Below, in pieces: positions 9,538 through 18,151 of a stretch of DNA of 64,000 nt; positions within the stretch are counted from its first letter, which is position 1, and the number at the start of each line of letters is the position of its first letter. The notes beneath the pieces are model-generated. The model saw nothing but the letters and a program-made list of their open reading frames with translations, was not told the origin of the DNA and ran no database searches. This DNA is from Rhizobium sp. RU20A. GTDB taxonomy: Bacteria; Pseudomonadota; Alphaproteobacteria; Rhizobiales; Rhizobiaceae. Made by a program: the position numbers and the translations under genes. The DNA lies in assembly GCF_900155885.1 (NCBI RefSeq), contig NZ_FTMB01000007.1:1-64000 (forward strand). The letters run 5' to 3'.

Positions 9538-9708
9538 ATGGATACGCTCGCTCGCCGCCTTACCATCATCAGCCTGATGATGGTCGTCTTCGCCATGATG
9601 CTTGGCGCTGCCGTCAGCGCCGACACCGAACGCCGGGCCAAGACCTATGTCGGCTCGCTGTCCGACTGCACGGCCCATACGTCGCAATTCTGCCAGGCAC
9701 GGCTTTAA
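9538..9708 (+). CDS. small hypothetical protein with N-terminal membrane/signal segment (56 aa)
   Basis: An open frame with high third-position GC: a charged start (MDTLARRL), a hydrophobic stretch rich in Met (TIISLMMVVFAMMLGAAVSA), then a polar tail with two cysteines (SDCTAHTSQFC). This is the layout of a small exported protein. The ribosome-binding site is weak and the family is not recognised. Another small ORF follows 32 bases later, so the two could be cotranscribed. Confidence 0.45.
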   Translation: MDTLARRLTIISLMMVVFAMMLGAAVSADTERRAKTYVGSLSDCTAHTSQFCQARL

Positions 9709-9740
9709 GCCGCGGCACAAGGAGGAAGGAAACCCAGAAG

Positions 9741-9887
9741 ATGCTGACCCGGATCGTCGTTCTCGCCAGCCTGCTCGCCGCACCCGTTCTGGGTCTTGCG
9801 GCGCAGGGCGCGAATGAAGTCGGGATGGCATCGCGCGGTCCCGGCCTCCTGCTTTTCGTGACGCTGCAGCGCAACGCCATGACGTGA
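9741..9887 (+). CDS. small hypothetical protein (48 aa)
   Basis: Begins 32 bases after the preceding small ORF, with a purine-rich AAGGAGGAAGGAAA upstream (the last AGGAAA is eight bases from the ATG). The N-terminus looks like a signal peptide (MLTRIVVLASLLAAPVLGLAA), leaving about 27 residues (QGANEVGMASRGPGLLLF...). No family recognised. The ribosome-binding site and signal-like start are the only support. Confidence 0.35.
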   Translation: MLTRIVVLASLLAAPVLGLAAQGANEVGMASRGPGLLLFVTLQRNAMT

Positions 9888-9989
9888 GGGCAAAGGCCCT
9901 CGCCCATCACGAGCATTCCAGCGGACGTGATCGACAGGTTGCGTTGCGGTCTGGAATCCGATCTCCTGACCCGAACGGAGATCGACGCG

Positions 9990-10310
9990 ATGCCACCCCT
10001 TCTGATCTACGCCCTTGCCGCACTCGCCGAAATCGGCGGGTGTTTTGCTGTCTGGGCGGTGTTCCGGCTGCAGCATTCGCCGCTTTGGCTTGTCCCCGGC
10101 CTTGCGGCGCTTGCCGTTTTCGCCTGGCTCCTCACCCTCGTTGACACCGCCGCCGCAGGGCGCGCCTATGCGGCCTATGGCGGCATCTACATTATCGCGT
10201 CGCTGCTGTGGCTCTGGCTGGTCGAGGCTGTCAGGCCCGATCGCTTCGACCTGATCGGCGCGGGGCTCGCCCTTGGCGGCGCCATCGTCATCCTCGCGGC
10301 GCCGCGCTGA
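9990..10310 (+). CDS. YnfA/UPF0060 family membrane protein
   Basis: 106 residues with four transmembrane helices. [18 protein letters not shown] at the N-terminus and [20 protein letters not shown] in the middle are signature sequences of the YnfA family, small inner-membrane proteins related in fold to SMR drug/metabolite exporters. CGGAGAT precedes the ATG. It stands between unrelated genes; an export role is family-based inference only. Confidence 0.92.
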   Translation: MPPLLIYALAALAEIGGCFAVWAVFRLQHSPLWLVPGLAALAVFAWLLTLVDTAAAGRAYAAYGGIYIIASLLWLWLVEAVRPDRFDLIGAGLALGGAIVILAAPR

Positions 10311-10378
10311 CCTCTTCCTCTTGTGCAGCGCGTTCATCTTGTCGTTTGCGTGCCATGAAGGCGCTTCTATAATGCGCT

Positions 10379-11881
10379 ATGACCCAGCGAATCTATCCCT
10401 TCTCGATCCTCTCCATCGCCACCCCCGAGCCCTTCGAGCCGCAGGTCTTTGATGACCCGGTTCTGGCGGTCGATTGCCTCGAAGCGCTCTATGAGCGCAA
10501 CACGCGTTTCCTCTGCGATGCCTTCGGCAATCTCGGCCGTGACGGGCCGGCGACCGCGCGCTTCCGGGCCTGCTATCCGCAGGTGAGCATCGAGACGAGC
10601 AGTTTCGGCCACGTCGATTCGCGCCTCTCCTACGGCTATGTGAGCTCGCCGGGCGTCTATACGACGACCATCACGCGGCCGAAGCTCTTCCGGCACTATC
10701 TCAAGGAACAACTCGGCCTTCTGATGCGCAATCACGGTGTTTCGGTCACGGTGTCCGAATCGGCGACGCCGATCCCGCTGCACTTTGCCTTTGACGAGGG
10801 GGCGCATGTGGAGGCGGGCGCGGCGGAGGCGAGCGACTTGCCGCTGCGCGACCTCTTCGATGCCCCGGACCTGACGACCACGGACGACGAGATCGCCAAT
10901 GGGAGCTACGAGCCCGGCCCCGGCGAGCCGTCGCCGCTCGCGCCCTTCACGGCGCAGCGCATCGACTATTCGCTGGCACGGCTCAGCCACTACACGGCAA
11001 CGAGCGCGACGCATTTCCAGAACTTCGTGCTCTTCACCAACTACCAGTTCTACATCGACGAATTCTGCGCCTGGGCCCGCCAGCAGATGGCGGAGGGGGG
11101 CAATGGCTACACGCACTTCGTCGAGCCCGGCAACGTCATCACCCCGGCCGGCGCCACCAAGCCCGAAACCGACAGCGTGCTTGGCCGGCTGCCGCAGATG
11201 CCGGCCTATCACATCAAGAAGAAGGGCCATGGCGGCATCACCATGGTCAATATCGGCGTCGGCCCCTCCAACGCCAAGACGATCACCGACCATATTGCAG
11301 TGCTGCGCCCGCATGCCTGGCTGATGCTCGGCCACTGCGCCGGCCTGCGCAACAGCCAGCGGCTCGGCGACTATGTGCTGGCGCATGCCTATGTGCGCGA
11401 GGACCATGTGCTCGACGACGACCTGCCGGTGTGGGTGCCGATCCCGGCGCTTGCCGAAATCCAGGTGGCTCTGGAAGAGGCCGTCGAGGAAGTGACGGGC
11501 TACGAGGGCTACGACCTGAAGCGCATCATGCGCACCGGCACCGTCGCGACCATCGACAACCGCAACTGGGAACTGCGCGACCAGCGCGGGCCCGTCAAGC
11601 GCCTCTCCCAGTCCCGCGCCATTGCGCTCGACATGGAATCGGCCACCATCGCCGCCAACGGCTTCCGCTTCCGCGTGCCCTATGGCACGCTGCTCTGCGT
11701 CTCGGACAAGCCGCTGCATGGCGAACTGAAGCTGCCCGGCATGGCGACGGCCTTCTATCGCACCCAGGTGAACCAGCACCTCAGGATCGGCATCCGCACC
11801 ATGGAAATCCTCGCCGGCATGCCCTCGGCAGAGCTGCATTCGCGCAAGCTCAGGAGCTTCTTCGAGACGGCGTTCCAGTGA
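10379..11881 (+). CDS. amn: AMP nucleosidase
   Basis: 500 residues, the usual size for Amn, which hydrolyses AMP to adenine and ribose 5-phosphate in the cytoplasm and helps set adenylate levels. The N-terminal AMP nucleosidase domain (about 10-190) is followed by a PNP/UDP phosphorylase-like catalytic domain (about 240-480): GGITMVNIGVGPSNAKTITDH is the phosphate-binding loop region, LMLGHCAGLR is typical, and ALDMESATIAANG holds the ribose-binding Met-Glu-Ser. The start is taken at the ATG that begins the conserved N-terminus (MTQRIYPFSIL). It is monocistronic; the next genes are an unrelated toxin-antitoxin pair. Confidence 0.95.
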   Translation: MTQRIYPFSILSIATPEPFEPQVFDDPVLAVDCLEALYERNTRFLCDAFGNLGRDGPATARFRACYPQVSIETSSFGHVDSRLSYGYVSSPGVYTTTITRPKLFRHYLKEQLGLLMRNHGVSVTVSESATPIPLHFAFDEGAHVEAGAAEASDLPLRDLFDAPDLTTTDDEIANGSYEPGPGEPSPLAPFTAQRIDYSLARLSHYTATSATHFQNFVLFTNYQFYIDEFCAWARQQMAEGGNGYTHFVEPGNVITPAGATKPETDSVLGRLPQMPAYHIKKKGHGGITMVNIGVGPSNAKTITDHIAVLRPHAWLMLGHCAGLRNSQRLGDYVLAHAYVREDHVLDDDLPVWVPIPALAEIQVALEEAVEEVTGYEGYDLKRIMRTGTVATIDNRNWELRDQRGPVKRLSQSRAIALDMESATIAANGFRFRVPYGTLLCVSDKPLHGELKLPGMATAFYRTQVNQHLRIGIRTMEILAGMPSAELHSRKLRSFFETAFQ

Positions 11882-12004
11882 CGTTGTGAGGCGTGCGGTG
11901 TCACTGAGTGGCGCCGCATCGCCAGACAAGGCGCACATGTTCAAACCCGTACCGCTTTGCGCTATACTTTCCTTGAAGCGACTATACGGCCAGAGGTTTT
12001 GTCG

Positions 12005-12259
12005 ATGAATACGATTGAGCTTCATCTTTCGGAAAAGGCCGCTGCGACGCTTGAGGATCTTGCGAAGGCGCGGCAGCGGAGGCCCGAAGATGTGGCAAGC
12101 GAAGTTCTGTCGCACCAGTTGGAGAAGATGTCCGCCAAGAAAGAAGCCGTGCCGACAGACGACTATGCGGCTCTGAGACGCAGAGGGCTTGCAGCGAGCG
12201 GCGGACGGACGCGAGAGGAAATCGACCAGGATTTACAGACCCTGCGAGATGACCGTTGA
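12005..12259 (+). CDS. antitoxin of a VapBC-type pair
   Basis: 84 residues. The N-terminal IELHLSEKAAATLEDLAKARQRRPEDVASEVL resembles a ribbon-helix-helix DNA-binding segment, and the charged C-terminus (GRTREEIDQDLQTLRDD) would be the toxin-wrapping tail. It overlaps the following PIN-domain gene by four bases (TTGA, 12256-12259), the usual translational coupling of antitoxin and toxin. Its promoter probably includes TATACT (11963-11968); CTATAC repeats 20 bases apart (11962 and 11982) may be autoregulatory sites. AGAGG precedes the ATG. Confidence 0.72.
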   Translation: MNTIELHLSEKAAATLEDLAKARQRRPEDVASEVLSHQLEKMSAKKEAVPTDDYAALRRRGLAASGGRTREEIDQDLQTLRDDR

Positions 12260-12720
12260 GTTCCAGTATTATCCCAAAGCGCGTTTACATTGATACGAAC
12301 GTCTTCATCTACCTTCTGGAAGACACCGGCGATTTCGGTCGCGTGGCTGAGGCGCTTTTCTCGCACCTGCGGGCCCGCGCCGTGCCGATCGTCTGCAGCA
12401 GCCTGGTCTATGCGGAGTGCCTGACCGGCGCGCGCAAACGCAAGAACGAAGCTCTCGCCGACATTTACAAAACGATCTTCCTCGGTGAAACCGCGCCGGA
12501 CATCGTCACGCCTACCGTCCCCATCCTGGAACGTGCTGCCATCATATCGGCGGACTATGGCCTGAAGCTCATCGACGCCATCCATGTCGCAACAGCGGTA
12601 GAGACAGCCTGTACGCTCCTTATCAGCAATGACGGCGGCATACGGGTGCCTCCGCCTTTATCCTTGTGCGCGATTTCGACGCTGCGCGACCAGCCCATGA
12701 CGGACTGGCCGATCGGTTAA
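12256..12720 (+). CDS. PIN-domain toxin (VapC-type ribonuclease)
   Basis: 154 residues starting with TTG that overlaps the antitoxin stop. It has the PIN-domain acidic residues: Asp in YIDTNVFIYLL, Glu in VYAECLTG, Asp in KLIDAIHVATA and Asp in LISNDGGI. These coordinate divalent metal for endoribonuclease cleavage, classically of tRNA or rRNA in VapC toxins; the target here is unknown. The pairing with the RHH-like antitoxin supports a type II toxin-antitoxin role. It ends four bases before the convergent aminotransferase. Confidence 0.85.
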   Translation: MSSSIIPKRVYIDTNVFIYLLEDTGDFGRVAEALFSHLRARAVPIVCSSLVYAECLTGARKRKNEALADIYKTIFLGETAPDIVTPTVPILERAAIISADYGLKLIDAIHVATAVETACTLLISNDGGIRVPPPLSLCAISTLRDQPMTDWPIG

Positions 12721-12724
12721 GTCC

Positions 12725-14098
12725 TCACCGCTCCAACACGCCCCACGCATGATCGAGCCCGGCGCGCAGTTTCGTCACCATCTCGTCCACCTCCGCTTCG
12801 GAGATGACGAGCGGCGGTGAGGCAAGCATGCGGTCGCCGGTGGCGCGCAGGATGAGGCCGTTTTCGAGGCAGTGGTTGCGCACCGCAACGCCGGCAGCCT
12901 CCTTGTCGGCGAAGCGTCTGCGGGTCGCCTTGTCGGCGGAAAGCTGGACGGCGCCCATGAGGCCGACCGAGACCGCCTCGCCAACGATCGGGTGATCTTC
13001 CAGCGACCTCCAGGCCCTGGCGAAATAGGGGCCGATCCGGTCGCGGACGCTGTCGACGATGCCTTCTTCTTCCAGGATGCGGATGTTTTCGAGCGCGGCG
13101 GCGGCGCAGACCGGATGGCCGGAATAGGTGAAGCCATGGTTGAAGTCGCCGACCTCGTTGACGAGGACATCGCCGACGCGGTCTGACACGAGCACGCCGC
13201 CGATCGGCAGGTAGCCGGAGGAGAGCCCCTTGGCGATCGGGGCGAGATCCGGCGTCACGCCGTAATGCTGGTGGCCGAACCAGTGACCAGTGCGGCCGAA
13301 GCCGCAGATGACCTCGTCGCAGACGAGCAGAATGTTGCGCTCCCGGCAGATGCGCGCGATCTCCGGCCAGTAGCTGTCCGGCGGGATGATGACGCCGCCA
13401 GCGCCCTGGATGGGCTCCGCCACGAAGGCGGCGACGTTATCCTCTCCAAGTTCGTCGATCTTGGCTTCCAGTTCGCGCGCGGCCTTCAGGCCGAAGTCCT
13501 CCGGCGAAAGGTCGCCGCCCTCTGCATACCAGTAGGGCTGGCCGATATGGACGATGCCGGGAATGGGAAGGTCGCCCTGCTCGTGCATCCACTTCATGCC
13601 GCCGAGCGAGGCGCCGGCGACGGTGGAGCCGTGATAGCCGTTGACGCGGGAAATGACGGTCTTCTTGGTTGGCTTGCCCATGGCGCCCCAGTAGACGCGG
13701 GCCATGCGGAACCAGGTGTCGTTGGCCTCGGAGCCGGAGCCGGTGAAGAAGACGCGGTTGATGTTCGGGCCGGCATGGCTGGTGATCTTCTCGGCGAGCA
13801 GGGCGGCGGGCGTCGTCGTGGTGCCGAAGAAGGTGTTGTAATAGGGCAGCTCGTTCATCTGCCGCGTCACCGCATCGGTGATCTCGCGGCGGCCATAGCC
13901 GATGTTGACGCACCAGAGCCCGGCAAAACCATCCAGGTAGCGCTTGCCGTGATTGTCAAAGATCAGGCATCCCTCGCCGCGGGCAATGATGCGGGCACCG
14001 GCTGCATTCAGCTTCCTCGTGTCGGCGAAGGGATGCAGGTGGTGGGCCGCGTCGAGCGCCCCGATGTTGGAGGGAGAAGCGGCGGGAAAGCTGGACAT
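12725..14098 (-). CDS. class III PLP-dependent aminotransferase (polyamine/omega-amino acid type)
   Basis: 457 residues, fold type I, class III. Landmarks: FFTGSGSEANDTWFRMAR (phosphate-binding GS/S region), VNGYHGSTVAGASLGG, VCDEVICGFGRTG with the PLP-binding Asp, and the Schiff-base Lys290 in LAPIAKGLSSGYLPIG. Sequence style is that of putrescine/spermidine:pyruvate (SpuC-like) and beta-alanine:pyruvate aminotransferases. The gene is divergent from a PuuA-like glutamine synthetase family gene, which supports a polyamine or diamine substrate. The start at 14098 is preceded by AAAGGTG at a better spacing than the upstream in-frame ATG at 14116. Confidence 0.87.
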   Translation of the reverse strand: MSSFPAASPSNIGALDAAHHLHPFADTRKLNAAGARIIARGEGCLIFDNHGKRYLDGFAGLWCVNIGYGRREITDAVTRQMNELPYYNTFFGTTTTPAALLAEKITSHAGPNINRVFFTGSGSEANDTWFRMARVYWGAMGKPTKKTVISRVNGYHGSTVAGASLGGMKWMHEQGDLPIPGIVHIGQPYWYAEGGDLSPEDFGLKAARELEAKIDELGEDNVAAFVAEPIQGAGGVIIPPDSYWPEIARICRERNILLVCDEVICGFGRTGHWFGHQHYGVTPDLAPIAKGLSSGYLPIGGVLVSDRVGDVLVNEVGDFNHGFTYSGHPVCAAAALENIRILEEEGIVDSVRDRIGPYFARAWRSLEDHPIVGEAVSVGLMGAVQLSADKATRRRFADKEAAGVAVRNHCLENGLILRATGDRMLASPPLVISEAEVDEMVTKLRAGLDHAWGVLER

Positions 14099-14201
14099 GG
14101 TTGGCACCTTTGGCAATGATCAGCGCCGTGGCCGGACATCGCGTCCGGGTCACGGATGCGGCCGAGGTTGCCGAGGCGGCCGGCTTTTGGCAAGGTGGCG
14201 C

Positions 14202-14213
14202 GACCATTTGGTC
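14202..14213. promoter_or_regulatory. putative operator between the aminotransferase and glutamine synthetase-like genes
   Basis: GACCA-TT-TGGTC, a perfect inverted repeat in the 155-base divergent intergenic region, 41 bases before the plus-strand start. It resembles the short palindromes of GntR-type regulators, but no regulator gene is adjacent, so the binder is unknown. Confidence 0.4.
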
Positions 14214-14253
14214 AAATCTTTCTTCGCATCCCTCCAGAACCCCAGAGTGCTCC

Positions 14254-15603
14254 ATGACAGCTTCCTCCCCCGCAGACGATGCCGGCCTTCCGCCGCGCAT
14301 CGAGATCATTCTCGTCGGCATGAACGGCGATCTCAGGGGAAAGCAGATCCCGCTCGAGGCGGAAAAGAAGGTCTGGGACGGCACGGTGCGCCTGCCCGCC
14401 TCCACCCAGTCACTCGACATCTGGGGGGACGACAATGACGATATCACCGGGCTCTCGCTCTCGGTCGGCGATCCCGACGGGTTGTGCATTCCCGACAGGC
14501 GGTCGCTCGCCGCAATGCCCTGGGCGCCGGCGGGATCAAAGCAGGTGCTGGCCACCATGCACGAACTCGATGGCACGCCCTCCTTCATGGATCCGCGCGC
14601 CATCCTGAAGAGCCTGCTCGACCGCTTCGCGGAGCGCGGCCTGACGCCTGTCGTGGCGACGGAGCTCGAATTTTACGTGGTGGAAGGCGACTGGCTGGAA
14701 ACCGGCGTGCCGCGCCCGCCCAAGGCGCTGACGTGGCGCGGCGAGCCGAATGGCTTCCAGCTCTACGACATGGGAGCGGTGGATGCGCTCGATGGCTACC
14801 TCCAGACCGTGCGCGCCTGGGCTCGGGCGCAGGATCTGCCCGCGGATGCAACGACGGCCGAATTTGGCCACGGCCAGTTCGAGATCAACCTTCTGCACCG
14901 GCCGGATGCGCTGGCGGCGGCGGATGACTGCATCTACCTGAAGCGCATCGCCGAACAGGCGGCGCGACGCTTTGGGCTCAAATCCACCTGCATGGCCAAG
15001 CCCTATGCAGACCAGGCGGGCTCGGGCCTCCACGTCCATGCCAGCATCATCGACCGCGACGGCAACAATATCCTCGACGCCAAGGGCGGCGATCCGAAGC
15101 GACTGAAATCGGTCGTCGCCGGCATGCTGCAGACGATGCGCGATGCGCAGTTGATCTTCGCGCCCTTTGCCAATTCCTATCGCCGCTTCCAGCCGGGCTC
15201 GTTCGCGCCGGTCGATCTCACCTGGGGCTTCGGCCATCGCGGCACCGCCATCCGCATTCCCGATGCCAACGGTCCGGCAGCCCGAGTGGAACACCGCGTC
15301 GCGGGTGCCGACGCGCATCCGCACCTCCTGCTGACCGCCATCCTCGGCGGCATGCTGCTAGGGCTGGACAACGATCTCGATCCCGGTCCGGCGACGGAGC
15401 CCGGACAGGACGCGCCGGACGCCAAACGCCTGACGCATGACTTCCTCACGGCGGTGGAGGAATTCTCCGCATCGCCCTTCATCGCCGATGTTTTCGGCCA
15501 GCGCTACCGCAAGCTTTACGGCGACACGAAGCGCAAGGAGGCGATCACCTACCTGCGTACCGTCTCGGATTTCGATTACCGGACGTATTTGCCGCGGATC
15601 TGA
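14254..15603 (+). CDS. glutamine synthetase family protein (gamma-glutamylpolyamine synthetase-like)
   Basis: 449 residues of the glutamine synthetase superfamily, which activates the gamma-carboxylate of glutamate with ATP and transfers it to an amine. Visible motifs: VVATELEFYV (metal-binding Glu), AEFGHGQFEINLLH, GSGLHVHASI with the catalytic-loop His residues, FGHRGTAIRIPDANG and RVEHRVAGADAHPHLLLTAILGG. The N-terminal beta-grasp (ILVGMNGDLRGKQIPL) and reduced C-terminus are typical of the PuuA/GlnA-like group rather than housekeeping GlnA; the Tyr adenylylation loop is absent. Divergence from a polyamine-type aminotransferase supports diamine/polyamine catabolism. ATG 14254 begins the conserved N-terminus; the ribosome-binding site is weak. 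Confidence 0.87.
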   Translation: MTASSPADDAGLPPRIEIILVGMNGDLRGKQIPLEAEKKVWDGTVRLPASTQSLDIWGDDNDDITGLSLSVGDPDGLCIPDRRSLAAMPWAPAGSKQVLATMHELDGTPSFMDPRAILKSLLDRFAERGLTPVVATELEFYVVEGDWLETGVPRPPKALTWRGEPNGFQLYDMGAVDALDGYLQTVRAWARAQDLPADATTAEFGHGQFEINLLHRPDALAAADDCIYLKRIAEQAARRFGLKSTCMAKPYADQAGSGLHVHASIIDRDGNNILDAKGGDPKRLKSVVAGMLQTMRDAQLIFAPFANSYRRFQPGSFAPVDLTWGFGHRGTAIRIPDANGPAARVEHRVAGADAHPHLLLTAILGGMLLGLDNDLDPGPATEPGQDAPDAKRLTHDFLTAVEEFSASPFIADVFGQRYRKLYGDTKRKEAITYLRTVSDFDYRTYLPRI

Positions 15604-15633
15604 CGGGGGTCATGTGACCTCAGCCGCCTCCCC

Positions 15634-16566
15634 TCAAGCCGCGGCAACCGCCGCGGCTTGTCCTTCCGGCTTCGGCACAATCACCTTCAATTCGCCGGGA
15701 TGCAGCCGCAGGGAAACATCTCTGCCCATCGGCAGAAGTTCGCCATCGATCACGCAGTTGATCTTGCGGTCGACGCGCGGAAAATGCAGGTCGATGGCGG
15801 TACCCTTCATCTCCGTCACGTCCTCATTGTCCTTGAGGCGGCCACGCAGGATGTCGAAGGTGAGCTTGGCAACGCCCGCCGGGCCCAGCGGCTTGGAGGT
15901 GTAAAAGCCGAGATGACCGCCCGTGACGTCATCGGCATAGAGCAGGCCGTTTTCGCCGAAAGCGTTGTTGGAGACGTTGATAGTGGAGACCTTGCGGCGC
16001 TCGTGACGGCCGTCAATGTGATACTCGACATCGAAGACCGGCGGATCGAGCATCACGCCGAAGGCGGCGCGCACATTGGCGGCGATCTTTCCCGAGCGGG
16101 ACTTGAAACTCATAGTGTTGCGCATGCGGACCATGCGCGCGTGCAGCCCGGCGGAGAACTGGTGCACGAAGGCGCGGCCATCGACGCTGCCGATATCGGC
16201 CTCCTGGACATGCCCGTCCGCAAGCGCATCCAGCGCCTGCCAGATGTCGAGCGGCACTTTCAGCGAGCGGGCAAAGAGGTTCATCGTGCCGGCCGGAATG
16301 ATGCCGAGCGGCATGCCGGCCCGCCACGCGACACCTGCCGCAGAGGAGATCGTGCCATCCCCACCGCCGGCGATCATGCCGTCGAGATCGTCGCGCCCGG
16401 CGGTCTTTTCCAGTGTCGCCTGCATCTCGTCGCCGGCAACGACCGTGCAGTCCAGATCATGGCCGGCCGCGCCGAAGACCGTCTCGGCCTTTTTCACGTA
16501 AGCGTCCATGTCGGTGGTGCGAAAGGTGCCGCCATCGCGGTTCAAGATCGCCTGAAGTCGCATCAT
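15634..16566 (-). CDS. diacylglycerol kinase catalytic-domain protein (lipid kinase)
   Basis: 310 residues with the DAGK catalytic fold: GMIAGGGDGTISSAAG (nucleotide-binding GGDGT), PLGIIPAGTMNLFARSL (GTxN-type motif) and the beta-sandwich C-terminus ending in INCVIDGELLPM, where the Asp-Gly-Glu is typical. Such proteins phosphorylate diacylglycerol or related lipids at the inner membrane. The start may be the first or second of two adjacent ATG codons (16566 or 16563). The 3' end includes the hairpin AAGCCGCGGC/GCCGCGGCTT (15636-15659), which may also terminate the convergent synthetase transcript. Confidence 0.88.
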   Translation of the reverse strand: MMRLQAILNRDGGTFRTTDMDAYVKKAETVFGAAGHDLDCTVVAGDEMQATLEKTAGRDDLDGMIAGGGDGTISSAAGVAWRAGMPLGIIPAGTMNLFARSLKVPLDIWQALDALADGHVQEADIGSVDGRAFVHQFSAGLHARMVRMRNTMSFKSRSGKIAANVRAAFGVMLDPPVFDVEYHIDGRHERRKVSTINVSNNAFGENGLLYADDVTGGHLGFYTSKPLGPAGVAKLTFDILRGRLKDNEDVTEMKGTAIDLHFPRVDRKINCVIDGELLPMGRDVSLRLHPGELKVIVPKPEGQAAAVAAA

Positions 16567-16775
16567 ATCCGTTCCAAAGCCGGCGGAGCGCCGGCAAGGG
16601 TTAGATAGTTAAGCGGATCGGGAAAAACAGAGGGGCGGCCGACGCTCGTGGAGCGCTTCTCCTTACGCCGACAGCGGAACGTTGCGCAGACGCCCGACAT
16701 TCCTGCCGTTGCCAGGCGCTTCTGCGCGTTGTTTCGGTTATGGGAAGGGATGAGCAGACAAGGGAGCGGGCCGGA

Positions 16776-17183
16776 ATGACCATGCGGCGCGGACACTGGC
16801 GGAACGGGCTGGCGATTTTCTATGCGCTGGCCGGTCTCCTGCATCTTGCGATACCGGGGCCCTTTCTCGGCATAACACCCGCCTGGGTGCCCTATCCCGA
16901 GACGGTGATCCTTATCACCGGTGTCTGCGAGCTTGCCGGTGCGGCGGGGCTCTTGGTGCCGGCGCTGCGCGCCCCGGCCGGCATCGGGCTCGCGCTCTAC
17001 GCGGTCTGCGTCTACCCCGCCAACATCAAGCACGCGATCGACGGTCTTTCGGCTGGTGATGCCTCGCTGTGGCTTTGGCTCTACCATGTCATCCGTCTGC
17101 CGCTGCAGCCCGTGCTGGTCTGGCTGGCGCTCTATGCAGGCCGGGTGATTTCCTGGCCTTTTTCCGCAGGGTCGCAAGAGTGA
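16776..17183 (+). CDS. DoxX-like membrane protein
   Basis: 135 residues with four hydrophobic helices (about 10-28, 45-62, 67-85, 100-125). The pattern FYALAGLLHLAIPGPFLGI, then TGVCELAGAAGLLVP and YPANIKHAIDG, matches the DoxX/DoxX-like family, quinone-linked or redox-related integral membrane proteins with mostly unknown function. The frame is open to an ATG at 16740, but the ATG at 16776 has GGAG about ten bases upstream and starts the charged segment before the first helix. Confidence 0.75.
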   Translation: MTMRRGHWRNGLAIFYALAGLLHLAIPGPFLGITPAWVPYPETVILITGVCELAGAAGLLVPALRAPAGIGLALYAVCVYPANIKHAIDGLSAGDASLWLWLYHVIRLPLQPVLVWLALYAGRVISWPFSAGSQE

Positions 17184-17188
17184 TGAGG

Positions 17189-17220
17189 ACGGGGGATCGG
17201 GCCGGAACCCGATCCCCCGT
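17189..17220. terminator. bidirectional terminator between convergent genes
   Basis: ACGGGGGATCGGG (17189-17201) and CCCGATCCCCCGT (17208-17220) form a perfect 13-bp stem with a 6-nt loop, placed exactly between the stops of the DoxX-like and DUF4394 genes. Confidence 0.85.
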
Positions 17221-17227
17221 TTCGGTC

Positions 17228-18019
17228 TTACATGGCCGGGAGGACGGCGATGTCACGCACGTCTGCGTCGAGACCCGTCACCGGGGCAACCTCGGTGGCA
17301 GCGCCGGTCTCCAGATTGACGGTGTAGAGCGTCTTGTTGGCAACGAGATAGGCGGCGTTCTGTCCGCCCTCCATGCCCTGGATATCGAAGGCATAGGTGG
17401 CGGGCGTTGCCGTCAGGCCAAGCTTGCCGATGGCCTTCAGCGTGCCGTCATTGGGCTTGGTCTGCTGGATGAGCGCGCCGATCGTTGCGTCGATGTTGTA
17501 CATCGCGGTCTTTTCCGGCTTGCCAATGGAATTGGTGTAGGCTGCGGCGACGATGTTCGGCGTCTCGCCCTTGTGCATGTCGCCATCCTCGAAGGCGAGC
17601 GTGCCATCGACCGTTACGGCACCCGTATCGGGGTGAACGCGGTGGTTCGTGGTGCCCGACATGAAGCGCAGACGGTCTGCCGCCGGATTGAAATCCACGA
17701 CGACGGGCGCTTCCGTCATGGTCAGCATCGTGTCCATCTTGGCGACATCGGTGGCGGCGCCGGTTTCCAGATCGATGGAAACGATGCGGTGATCCGGCGT
17801 CACGCCGAAGACGGCCTTGGTGCCCGGGCGAAAATCGATGCCGACCAGCTTGTCGACGCCGGTGACCTCCATGGTCTTCGTCACGGCGGGCTTTTCCGTA
17901 TCGAACATGACGAGCGTCTTGTCGCCCGTCAGGCCGAGAACCGGGGCCGCGAAGGCCGTTGCGCCAGAGGCGGCAAAGACGGCGCTGGCAAGAAGGGTCA
18001 GGCGGATGGTGTTGGACAT
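17228..18019 (-). CDS. DUF4394 domain secreted protein
   Basis: 263 residues with a clear signal peptide (MSNTIRLTLLASAVFAASGATAFA, then APVLGL). The mature protein is a chain of beta-propeller-like repeats: VGIDFRPGTKAVFGVTPDHRI, VVDFNPAADRLRFMSGTTNHRV, TYAFDIQGMEGGQNAAYLV. This is the DUF4394 family, periplasmic or extracellular beta-propellers of unknown role. The gene is divergent from an ECF sigma/anti-sigma pair, and the region between them holds a symmetric pair of candidate -35 elements, so it is probably a target of that sigma factor. Confidence 0.87.
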   Translation of the reverse strand: MSNTIRLTLLASAVFAASGATAFAAPVLGLTGDKTLVMFDTEKPAVTKTMEVTGVDKLVGIDFRPGTKAVFGVTPDHRIVSIDLETGAATDVAKMDTMLTMTEAPVVVDFNPAADRLRFMSGTTNHRVHPDTGAVTVDGTLAFEDGDMHKGETPNIVAAAYTNSIGKPEKTAMYNIDATIGALIQQTKPNDGTLKAIGKLGLTATPATYAFDIQGMEGGQNAAYLVANKTLYTVNLETGAATEVAPVTGLDADVRDIAVLPAM

Positions 18020-18111
18020 GTCTCAGTCTCCCTTAAAAATCCAAGGATCCGGAGCCGTCGGGCCTCATGCCGTCGAGGGCTCACAGAAGGAAGACACGCG
18101 GGCCACCCCGT

Positions 18112-18151
18112 TTGGATGCAGCGCCGGGAAAAAAACTTTGTGTGCATCCAA
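18112..18151. promoter_or_regulatory. divergent ECF-type promoter pair (TGCATCCAA in both directions)
   Basis: TTGGATGCA (18112-18120) and TGCATCCAA (18143-18151) are perfect reverse complements 22 bases apart. Each reads TGCATCC pointing away from the centre, towards the DUF4394 gene on one side and the sigma gene on the other, with 70-95 bases to each start codon. This is what two identical -35 elements of an autoregulated ECF sigma factor would look like. Candidate -10 regions 16-17 bases downstream are GTATAG (plus) and TGTCTT or GTGTCT (minus), which are less alike. Confidence 0.55.
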
